From: Microbulbifer sp. TB1203
Lineage (GTDB): Bacteria; Pseudomonadota; Gammaproteobacteria; Pseudomonadales; Cellvibrionaceae
Direction: 5' to 3'
DNA: 64,000 nt
Assembly (NCBI RefSeq): GCF_030997045.1
Contig: NZ_CP116899.1
Span: 5,108,001-5,172,000 of the forward strand
Below, one piece after another: positions 39,701 to 46,700 of the stretch. The position numbers and the translations under genes were made by a program. The notes under the pieces are model-generated. The model saw only the letters and a program-made list of their open reading frames with translations. It was not told the DNA's origin and did not search any database. Numbering within the stretch: position 1 is the stretch's first letter; each line of letters opens with the position of its first letter.

Positions 39701-42700
39701 TCGCCGACGGCACTGGCAATACCGTCGCCACCCTGAATGCCGGCGAACACTTCAATACCGCCTTCGATCCGGCCAATTGCACCCTGACGGTAACCACCGT
39801 CGGCGCCACCGCGGCCATTCCTGCGGACCACCGCCTGCTGTTCAGCTACGATGCCTATCTGGATGCGGACACCGTCGACAGCGACTCGCTCACCAATATC
39901 GCCGGTGTGGAGCTCTGGCATAGCTGGGACAGCACCGGCCCGGATGCGCGGCAGTACACCCGTGCCGCGCCCACCGACGGCACCCCGGGAACCCTGGACC
40001 ACGAGGACGCCTATACCATCACCGCCGCGGTGCCCAGTGTCTCCTTCTACAAAGTGGTGGAGAATGTCACCAGCGGCGATAGCCCGGCCAGTACCGCCAA
40101 CCCCGGCGATACCCTGCGTTATACGCTGACGCTCACCAATCTCAGCACTGTCGATGTGGACAATGTCGAGGTTACCGATGAGCTGGGCCGTCTCAACAGC
40201 CTGCCGCTGTACCAGTCCGGCTCACTGCAGATCGTCTCTGCGCCGGCGGGCGCCGATACCAGCGGTACCGACGCCGCTGGTGGCACCCACGGCAGTGGCC
40301 TGCTGAGTGCGGCTGGCCTGTCCCTGGCGGCCGGCGACAACCTGGAAATCGTCTACGAAGTCGCGCTGGCGGCAGTGATCGACAACCGTACCGCCGTGCT
40401 CAACCAGGCCCAGGTGCAACTGCCCGGCCAACTGCTGGCGGATAGTGACGATCCCAATATCAACGGCGCCGACAATCCGGATGTGGCGGGCGATGAAGAT
40501 CCCACCCAGGTAGTGGTCGAATCCGCTCCCGAACTGGTGGTGGAGAAAATCTCCCAGGACATCACCGGCGACGCCGACCTGCTGATGCCTGGCGACACCT
40601 TGCGCTACACCATCACCATCGAAAATACCGGCGATGAAAATGCCATTGCGGCAACCCTGCGCGACCAGGTGCCGGCCAACACCACCTATGTGGTCAACTC
40701 CACCACCCTGAACGGCGCGGCGGTGGCCGATGTGGATGGCAGCACGCCGCTGTCTGCTGGAATGCCAATCAACTCTTCGGGAGAAGAGGAAGGCTTCATC
40801 GGCGCCACCGAGGGCACGCAGCCGGTGACTGTCACCTTCGACGTGACCATCAACGACGTACGCGACGGCACCATTATTTCCAACCAGGGCTTCGTCAACG
40901 GCGAGGGTGCCGGCAGCGGTCCCTTCGCGGAGAAACCCTCCGACGATCCCACCACGGATACACCGGACGATCCCACCATCGATATCGTCGGCGACGTGCC
41001 GCTGCTGATAGTGCAGAAGACGGTGGAAATCGCCGTGGACAATTTATCCGCGGGCATCGTCGATCCCGGCGATACCCTGCGCTACACCATTACCGTCACC
41101 AATATGGGCGGCGTGGACGCCACCGATGCGGTGCTCACCGACCAGGTGCCCGCCAACACCACCTATGTGGCCGGCACCACTGTGCTCAACGGCATGGCAG
41201 TCACCGACAACGCCGGCGGCATGACGCGGCTGGATACCGGCCTGCCGATTTCCTCCAGCGACCTGACTCCGCCACTGCCCGGCGCCGGCGAGGGCGTGAT
41301 CACCTCCGCGCAGACCGCCACCATCACCTTCGACGTGCAGGTGGAAGCGGGCACGGCCACCGGCACGGTGATCAGCAACCAGGGCAGCGTGGTTACCGAG
41401 GAACTGCCGCTGACCCTGACCGATGCCGACGGCAATCCGTCCAACGGCGCCCAACCCACGGAAGTGGTGGTGGGCGATGCGCAGCAGCTCTCCATTACCA
41501 AGGAAGTCGCGGTCGTGGGCGGCGGCGCGGCACTGCCCGGCGCGACCCTGGAATACTTGGTGCGCGTCACCAATATCAGCGCGGTGCCGGTCACCGAGGT
41601 AGTGATCACCGACGACCTGCTGGTGGCCGGCGAGGGCGTACTTACTTACGTCGCGGATTCCGCGCTGCTGAACGGCCAGCCGGGCGGCGTGAGCGTGGCC
41701 GGTTCGGTGATTACCGCCGACTACGGTGCGACCTACGGCGAACTGCCGGCAGGCGAAGTGGCGACCCTGCGCTTCCAGGCAAAACTGGGTGAAAACCTGG
41801 AGATCGGCTACCAGGTACTGAACACTGCGGAAGTGGCCTGGAATGATCCGCCCTCCACCGAGCAGGCCAGCGTGATCATCGATGTGGGCGGTACCCCGGG
41901 CATCGCCAACCTGAGTGGTTTCCTCTGGCACGATGTGAACTTCAACGACCAGTTGGATGGGGCAGAGCGTTTGCTTGCCGGCTGGACCGTGGAGCTGTAC
42001 TTCAACAACGCCCTGCTCGACAGCCTGCAGGCGGACGAGGACGGCTACTTCCAGTTCGCCGGCCTGGTGCCGAACTACGCCTCGAGCACAACAGCCGGGG
42101 GCGCCAGCTACGAGCTGAGATACCAGGCCCCCAATGCCACTGAGACCACGGCGTCGCTGGGCAATACCAGTTCCGACTTTACCAACGGCCCGCAGCAGAT
42201 CACCGAGATCTTTGTCGGCTCCGGCTCCAACCCGCAGAACCTGAACCTGCCGATTACCCCCAACGGCGTGGTCTACGATTCGGTGCTGCGTCAGCCGGTC
42301 TCCGGCGCGATGCTTACACTGTTGCGCGCATCCGGCGGCCAGGAACTGCCGGATCGCTGCTTCGACGATGAAAAACAGCAGGGCCAGGTTGTTCCGGACG
42401 GCGGCTACTACAAGTTCGATATCAACTTCAGCGATGCCGCCTGTCCGGCCAATGCGGATTACCTGATTCAGGTGCAGGTGCCCGGGGATGGCTATGTCGA
42501 TGGCCAGTCCCTGATTATCCCGCCGCAGACCGATGAGGAGACCGCGGGCTTCGATGTGGGCGCTTGCCTGGGCAGCAACGGCGACGTCGTACCGGGCACT
42601 GCGGACCACTGCGAGGTGCAGGAATCCTTCTCCGCGCCGGGCGTGGACGTGGACGCGCGGGATCCGCGCACCGACTACTACCTGCGCCTCACCCTGGACG

Positions 42701-43767
42701 ACGACCGCATTCCCGGCGAGAGCCAGCTGTTCAACAACCACATTCCGGTGGACCCGTTGCTGGAGGGCGCGCTGTCGATCACCAAGACCGCGAGCATGCT
42801 GAACGTCACCCGCAGCCAGCTGGTGCCCTACACCATCACCTTCAGCAACACCCTGCCGGTGCCCCTGGCCGACCTGCAGCTGGTGGATTTCTTCCCTGCT
42901 GGCTTCAAATACGTGGCCGGTTCCGCGCGCCTCGATGGCTTGGCCGAGGAGCCGGAAGTGGAGGGGCTGCAACTGCACTGGAACGATCTGCGCGTGGACC
43001 CGGACCAGACCCGCACGGTGAAACTGCTGCTGGTAGTGGGCTCCGGCGTGGGCGAGGGCAAGTACGTCAACCGGGCGCAGATGTTCAACCAGCTCTCCGG
43101 CCAGGCCGCCTCCGGCGAGGCCTCGGCCACGGTGCGCGTGGTGCCCGATCCCACCTTTGACTGTTCCGACGTGATCGGCAAGGTGTACGACGACAAGAAT
43201 ATGAACGGCTACCAGGACCAGGGCGAGGGCGGCGTACCCGGCGCGCGGGTGGTTACCGCCACCGGTCTCAACGCCACCACCGACGCCCACGGCCGCTTCC
43301 ATATCACCTGTGCGGTGGTGCCGAACCGGGATCGCGGCTCCAACTTCATCATGAAGCTGGACGACCGCAGCCTGCCCAGCGGCTACCGCCTCACCAGCGA
43401 AAACCCGCGTGTGGTGCGCGCCACCCGCGGTAAGGCGATCAAGGTGAACTTCGGGGCCAGCCTGCACCGCGTGGTGCGCCTGGATATGGCCGAGGGCGTG
43501 TTCGAGCCCGAGACCACCGAACTGCGCCCGCAATGGCACTCGCGCACCGAACTGCTGCTGGAGAAACTGAGCGAGGCGCCGTCGGTGCTGCGTCTCTCCT
43601 ACCTGGCGGAAAACGAAGATCCGGACCTGGTGGAGCGGCGTCTGCAGACCATCAAGGCACAGATCGCCGGGGATTGGGCGGAACAGTATGGCGATTACGA
43701 ATTGACGATTGAAACCGAAGTCTTCTGGCGCCGCGGCGCGCCGCCGAGCAAAGGAGGATTGGAGTGA
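30769..43767 (+). CDS. Giant exported DUF11-repeat surface protein, 4332 residues
   Basis: The signal peptide (NALVGFVLACCGVLLAAPKALA, cleavage near residue 35) precedes a cysteine-containing head (DHNCPSNADD, SWCTLCGDG). The bulk is Asp/Asn/Thr-rich beta-sandwich modules of the DUF11 type. From about residue 1320 to 2920 two module kinds alternate, one starting near VEPxLxxxK...NPG and the other near TxxxxVGExVxY, giving a period of roughly 290-340 residues. More classical DUF11 repeats (PGDTLRYTITxxNxG..xA.xxxxxDQVPANTTYV) follow at about 3255, 3411 and 3575. SdrD B-like domains occur near 3714 (SGFLWHDVNFNDQLDGAE) and 4131 (IGKVYDDKNMNGYQDQGEGG). The last 90 residues look like a shortened OmpA-like fold. 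No RTX repeats, LPXTG or membrane anchor are present. It is likely a surface fibre or adhesin. The stop overlaps the next start. First ATG at 30769; 30784 is an alternative. Confidence 0.88.
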   Translation: MMLDVMGRKSLKNALVGFVLACCGVLLAAPKALADHNCPSNADDPEFFNILDHRFNDSWCTLCGDGQVTIEIDLPGIRSGGQGTQHIENIVVTEDLGTSELEYIPGSTTTSAGAAGDPTISGTTLTWTQAQLSALASRNESSTMTITFGVRSRAGTEEDIVSNSRVLNATASFDYCSFPRTTDTDSLDLYLREPQPSIQNQGRNVDAGQSNWTNDVYGNINDDVVWRVRINNDGDVAMQDVRLDTMVPDPNTDIDYACPSESSALAVANNDGVAPGGSPCISAGQTLNDFEINSPFGASGTPDVPVGGYNVLYLVGKVTSSCQNSTNTVDDLQWGCDITGNGPGGILSPSSGSVGNQPETEDLISLSNNNLNVTVDITGTNTAQPLGAAGYVTITLNNQSGGSVKDIVFTNDLPDEYVVDTTYDPQILAINRGVDGHGANYNATYPGMADILEWRVGSTWNQWDSDPLANNQPEFRLLSSTAHPDYPDQENMMRQGDEIVIRFRIVTIEPNFYDKIADLDVPEEVAGAGDPNSNIPLADNVLSIDFEDFCSVNNPPTQIENTPVEPDPEDLDFLAQPPLYIVRDSGTTTMTVELINNGGHEANDHYVYVTFGEAMTVVNPGSCSPVATPDYPNSSSTHPLWELPVFLPNSSSVYLCDNLGAIQPGQVVPLNFDVQRNHSAVDDDLTFRADVVGVITLSDGTELGFPAPASVSGTFPDQQQANNYTLDGIRAKALGFNLVKERANECTELTAEAAFPNDQIIIGEDCGFEIYAGGWFGFDTPGYNLIEVRDITVRDDMPDGQGYIADNRLACSEVTLPSPDSKCNEITGTVNELGGLNSPLSELDLEWDIVDPVSVRDYWFLSDMTTRLLNDPVDAVADPNQHANVSTDFGRAQFTAVFDSETITVDNYSGVPANIPGYPAESEWREDLTITEPNIEVEKQVCNENLYGLGTTCSNFVDLTDEGHRDQTYIFRLTLTNRAADNGVARAPAYDVVVTDTLDPSGQMCVQPMDADGMDNDADGASETTSGSDGLAGTSAGANDYSEATHCGDGGTPAIVTFSYTHSSALERINPGETVELYYRVKPHQSVAPQQLFTNTFFAQYDSLEGDFGNQNPPQIDSDADNDGNADGTPAEGRARHYQSADADAQMRIIEVQAQPKAALALSNGTASGTSRDTVVVGEEIRYQLTTQIPAAKLRNFIIRDELPAGMRCIEGQMVDLDAAPYDAAGFVPGGTFTPTCTSTGSSDYIEWNFGDQELTTVTGSLFDFPVEFIARIENSTNTDNGNVLVNGGSGTVAEVRYIDEGGNLVVVPFDAHEVEVLEPNIQLTKSFAVPSSDADDILTVTVTAENTGTANAYNLQVLDDLSGKKLTFLQATGVAGTDPPNNIDTTTVGANAPIFSWNRSNADYAIAPGESKSFTFQVQVDQDVEPHEILDNTIQARWQSLPGQDVALNSSNSIGTDGAADGMRIGVLPNAGDAINDYETNAAAQTEVPPLQFIKTDLDPSVVPTIGAHKQFQLEIQLPEGLSQNVVVTDQLGVPEGYVLTHNADYDITYEFIGIEQINGVSPDEAAFNSFPGDNTAGNAIWDVGTVDTESENDTAGSAIDPVIRITYFARVENDLATDDGDSRQNNAVLSYNNGEDGTTENLNDNTAAVTVVEPQLIIDMIVSNATNPGNLPVGGDVLEYVITIQHDGTSTADAFDLNLVDTLPPELQFDSSFTPTATVNGAAVPGFVATPAGVPAGPLVWGRDNGDNNLDLPLGGTLLLTYHAQVTGVFGQPINNSVMLDWTSLDDSSINDAAYERDGEGCPAISAPDDYCAGPAEASIDTEDNTSIAKTVIADTDTDTTVGEMRVGDTVTYRLELNLQSGTTPAVTVSDQLPAGLTFESVVSVNGDTSAPYSDSLNGFTYSANSVPAADATGTVTWDLGDITSEFGNTNAFLIEYMARVTEDSGIAVPSATLTNTAVLNYTGASATLQDDASITVLQPVIDGLTKTDATWPTSHMNVDPANDVMQFTLQACNSGLAPAYDLSLIDNLATQMDETSIANMQVSVDGNPLADGSDYTYTAPAARGGDMLFEFSAPVPAGACLDIYYEIGFHTDIGGGETWENTFTVNDYWSLPAKSGQQYGPVPLPTPYPMGTAATSVTPPAKTLQSDSTAAVGEEVVYRIQVPGSATTSAIYDVAITDTLDPSLELIQVQEINGFAFTDNTSGNDIALAVDLIPAGSVAIFEVTARVANNATAQAAHSFDNLASYTYAEFDGGTPENGGSDTAETLTIVEPELTLTKTVANQTNPGNDPDAGDVLRFTLDLTAAGNPENSDAFDLIVNEQLSLGLELVPGSVTFGGAAIADPAVTGDGVNTAQTLDWNRTNSNLDIAAGGNSQLVFDAVVLDSVLAATDLSGTSRIEWTSLDEDNTSPYERNGSDGVGGLNDYVIENSIAQLTAANDSTIAKTRLDDSYGTGDAQLRVGDFVEYELRLNLPEGSAPNAAIIDTLPQGMVFDGTLAINGDNSAPFAAAAPFSHGDIIEPVPAGDPAAGPTTVTWNIADLINSGDNNAANDEFVIRYRARVLNQDVHPWPANNTPLTNNVDFNFDAATGVENRNDGETLDLLQPELAVAIISNPADGATLAPSDTVDYTVTITNNGSAPAYDTVFRDTIPLGLRQGGVTVQSTSVNGAAVADLAPAYDTSTGEAVWNFGTGTAYAIDPGQALVMTYRVQADPNLGAGLNMQNAAFVEIYYSLDDDNLPSLAGATATVDMREDYGPTAPQSVQFNTPNAAPLLIENTQPTASIGEPFRYRVTIPETPQTTALHDVRVLLNLGASAADLVFVEAAKVSGSAAFTPINTGSDTDLVIEDTTNGIDVPPGEQVVVDITVRLRDVNPPNVDGLTFNNSASYNYNYENDNAAAGQGVGAGNTTADMTVVEPTDLTMTKTGPTSVQSGLPGRFTLDVHNIGTGPAWDITVTDLLPNNDPGGMCETPPANFAAVIADGTGNTVATLNAGEHFNTAFDPANCTLTVTTVGATAAIPADHRLLFSYDAYLDADTVDSDSLTNIAGVELWHSWDSTGPDARQYTRAAPTDGTPGTLDHEDAYTITAAVPSVSFYKVVENVTSGDSPASTANPGDTLRYTLTLTNLSTVDVDNVEVTDELGRLNSLPLYQSGSLQIVSAPAGADTSGTDAAGGTHGSGLLSAAGLSLAAGDNLEIVYEVALAAVIDNRTAVLNQAQVQLPGQLLADSDDPNINGADNPDVAGDEDPTQVVVESAPELVVEKISQDITGDADLLMPGDTLRYTITIENTGDENAIAATLRDQVPANTTYVVNSTTLNGAAVADVDGSTPLSAGMPINSSGEEEGFIGATEGTQPVTVTFDVTINDVRDGTIISNQGFVNGEGAGSGPFAEKPSDDPTTDTPDDPTIDIVGDVPLLIVQKTVEIAVDNLSAGIVDPGDTLRYTITVTNMGGVDATDAVLTDQVPANTTYVAGTTVLNGMAVTDNAGGMTRLDTGLPISSSDLTPPLPGAGEGVITSAQTATITFDVQVEAGTATGTVISNQGSVVTEELPLTLTDADGNPSNGAQPTEVVVGDAQQLSITKEVAVVGGGAALPGATLEYLVRVTNISAVPVTEVVITDDLLVAGEGVLTYVADSALLNGQPGGVSVAGSVITADYGATYGELPAGEVATLRFQAKLGENLEIGYQVLNTAEVAWNDPPSTEQASVIIDVGGTPGIANLSGFLWHDVNFNDQLDGAERLLAGWTVELYFNNALLDSLQADEDGYFQFAGLVPNYASSTTAGGASYELRYQAPNATETTASLGNTSSDFTNGPQQITEIFVGSGSNPQNLNLPITPNGVVYDSVLRQPVSGAMLTLLRASGGQELPDRCFDDEKQQGQVVPDGGYYKFDINFSDAACPANADYLIQVQVPGDGYVDGQSLIIPPQTDEETAGFDVGACLGSNGDVVPGTADHCEVQESFSAPGVDVDARDPRTDYYLRLTLDDDRIPGESQLFNNHIPVDPLLEGALSITKTASMLNVTRSQLVPYTITFSNTLPVPLADLQLVDFFPAGFKYVAGSARLDGLAEEPEVEGLQLHWNDLRVDPDQTRTVKLLLVVGSGVGEGKYVNRAQMFNQLSGQAASGEASATVRVVPDPTFDCSDVIGKVYDDKNMNGYQDQGEGGVPGARVVTATGLNATTDAHGRFHITCAVVPNRDRGSNFIMKLDDRSLPSGYRLTSENPRVVRATRGKAIKVNFGASLHRVVRLDMAEGVFEPETTELRPQWHSRTELLLEKLSEAPSVLRLSYLAENEDPDLVERRLQTIKAQIAGDWAEQYGDYELTIETEVFWRRGAPPSKGGLE

Positions 43768-46700
43768 TGTCCTCTAATGAATGCGGAATGATGAATGCGG
43801 AATGCGGAATGAAGGTAACCGGGCCCGAAGAAATTCGTAGGATGGGCAAAGCGCAGCGTGCCCATCAAACCACGGCTGATGGACACGCTGCGCTTTGCCC
43901 ATCCTACAAGGCTACCCGCGCGCTCTGGGGCTTGCGGTTTATTCCGCATTCCGCATTCCGCATTCCGCATTTAACCGTGCTCGCTTTCCTGCTCGCACTC
44001 CCCGCCTACGCCCAGGAAACCGAAGAACCCCAAACCCCCGCCACCCCCTGGTGGCAAATCTGGCAAAAACTCCCCGGCCTGTCCCCGCAAATCGAGGAGG
44101 CACCCGGGGTCGAATACACCGAAAACCCCGTCGGCAACAACACCGAGTCCATGCTGTTGGGCCAGCCGCGTCGCCAGTGGGTGCAGGACGCCACTCTGTT
44201 CTCCGAGGCGATGGAACCGGTGATCGAGGAAAATATTATCGAACCGCTGTCTTTCGATGCAGTGGAAGATGATATTCCCCCCGAATCCGTCGAGTCGCTG
44301 AAGGAAAAACTGGCGGAGCTGAGTGACGCATACAACCTGAAACTGCACTTTATCGGCCACACCGACAGCGAGCCGCTCACGCCGCAGCAGTTGGCGGAGT
44401 ACCTGGACAAAACCGAATTCACCCGCGCCCGCGCGCAACTGGTGGCGGAATTTTTCCAACTGGCCCTGGACCTGCCGGAAGAGGCGATCTCTTTCGAGGG
44501 GCGCGGCGACGCAGAGCCGGTTGCGGACAATATCACCAGTACCGGGCGCGGACTGAACCGCCGCGTGCAGGTCCAGCTCAGCTACGACGAGCTGGACGAA
44601 GAGGCCCAGGCGGAGCAGGCCCGCGCCCAGGCGCTGCAGCTGAACCGGGTCAAGGTATGCCGCCAGGAAACCGTGTGCAGGCTGCGCTACACCGCCGGCA
44701 GCGAATATCGCGCGCGTTTGAAAAACCTGGTCACGCCCCTGCGCATAGAGCCGGGCCAGGTGGATCTGCCCGAGGCTTTCGCACGCCGCATCCGGGAGGT
44801 GCGCGCCAACCTGGCGGACAAGAACAACCTGGTGATTCATTTCGTCGGCCACACCGACAGCCTGCCGCTGCCGGACCGGCCCGCGCAGTTGTACAAGGAT
44901 CATATGGCGCTGTCCCGCGCCGAGGCGCGCCGGGTGGCACTGGCAGTGCGCGATATGCTGGGGCTGCCCAGCTACGCGGTGACCAGCAGCGGCAAAGGCG
45001 CCAGCCAGCCCATCGCCAACAACGATACCCCCAAGGGCCGCGCATTGAACCGCCGCGTGGAAGTGGAATTCTGGTACGACGACCCGATGGAAACCGCCGG
45101 CGACGGCGTACAGGCCTGTCCGGAAGCGGCTAGCGCGGAAAGCATCACCATCGCCCACGAATCCCCCACCGGCGCACTGCAGCCGATCCGTTTCGAACAG
45201 GGCGACCCGGTGATTTCCCAGTCGCAGCTGGAGCATATCCGCCGGTTGATGGCGGAGGTTGCGGACAAGGCGAATGTGCGTGTGGGTTTTGTCGGCTACA
45301 GCGATAACGAGCGCATGGAGCGCCGCGAGGCCATGGTCTACGGCGATGACGTGGGCCTTTCCTCCGCGCGTGCGCGCCGCGCCATGGAAGCGGTGCAGCA
45401 ACACCTGAATCTCAGCGACGAACAGGTGGAGTTCGAAGGGCGCGGCTATGTGCAGTCCGACGATGTGGTGACCACCGGCTTTATCCAACTGGATGGTGCC
45501 CGCGTGGAAGTGCAGGTGCTCTACGACGAACTGGCGGTGCTCGCGGATAAGGATCGCCTGGAAATCGAGCGTATCCAGCGCGAGGCCCGGGCCAACAACC
45601 CCTATGCCCTGAACCTGATGCGCATCACCGTGGACGGCGAACCGGAGTACGACCCCTATAAAAACTCCGCCGACCTGCAGCGCTGCACCGACGTGGCCCT
45701 GGAGAGTGCCAATATCCAGTTCCGCTTCGACAACAAGAAAATGCAGCCGCGGCTGAACGTCAGCGCCTGGCCCAACACCATCCGCTACGCCGACGATCCG
45801 GAGACGGAGGTGGCGGACAGCCGCGTGCAGTTCCGCAGCTACACCAACTACCCGTCCTTTATCGAGCGCGCGGAAGTGCGCCTGTTCGAGGAGGAGCAGT
45901 CGGTGCGCGACATGCCGCTGGCAGTGGTGGAATTGGATGTGAACGGCAGGGGCGAGTGGGAAGCGGAGCTGGAAGAGTTCCGCGCACCGCTGAAAAAGCT
46001 GCAATACCTGTTGCGCGTCTACGACGAAAAAGGCCGCTACGATGAAACCGAGCCGCAAACCCTGTGGCTGGTGGACCGCCTTGATGCCCCCCTGGAGGAT
46101 ACCGACGTGGAACGGGAGCTGCTGGTGGGCTACGGCGAAAACCGCCTGGCACACCGCAATATTCCCCTGGACGGCAACACGGTACTGGTCAACGGCTCGC
46201 AGATTCCCGCGGAGCACACCGTGTGGCTGGGCGGCAACCCGGTGCCGGTGAGCGGGCAGGGCGAGTTCGTCGCCGAGCAGATTTTCGGCAAGGGCCTGCA
46301 CACGGTGGAAGTGGCGGTGCTGGACGAGCAGGGCAACGGCGATCTCTTCCTGCGCGATTTGCGTTTCGCCAACGACGACTGGTTTACCGTGGGCATCGCC
46401 GACCTCACCATCGGTTACGACAAGACCAACGGTCCGGCGGCGCTGGTGACCGGCGACGAAACCCACTACGACAACTCCGTCAGCTACGACGGCCGCCTGG
46501 CGTTCTACACCAGCGGCGGTTTTGGCGAGGGCTGGCGCCTGGCCGCCAGCGCGGATACCGAAGAGGGTCCGGTGGACGAGCTCTTTTCCAACTTTATGGA
46601 AAAATCTCCCGACGAACTCTTCCGCCGCATGGATTCGGATCTCTACTATCCGACCTTCGGTGACGACTCCACGGTAGTGGAGGATGCACCCACTTCAGGC

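Noticed and set aside
33328..43539. Very long open frames on the minus strand opposite the giant DUF11 gene (up to about 1000 codons)
   Set aside because: They are explained by the high-GC codon pattern of the plus-strand gene. Their translations are His/Gly/Val-rich and repeat with the sense modules, with no family features or ribosome binding sites.
30769..43767. RTX adhesin secreted by a type I system
   Set aside because: There are no GGxGxDxUx nonapeptide repeats. The protein has an N-terminal Sec-type signal peptide instead, and no ABC exporter or TolC-like gene lies nearby.
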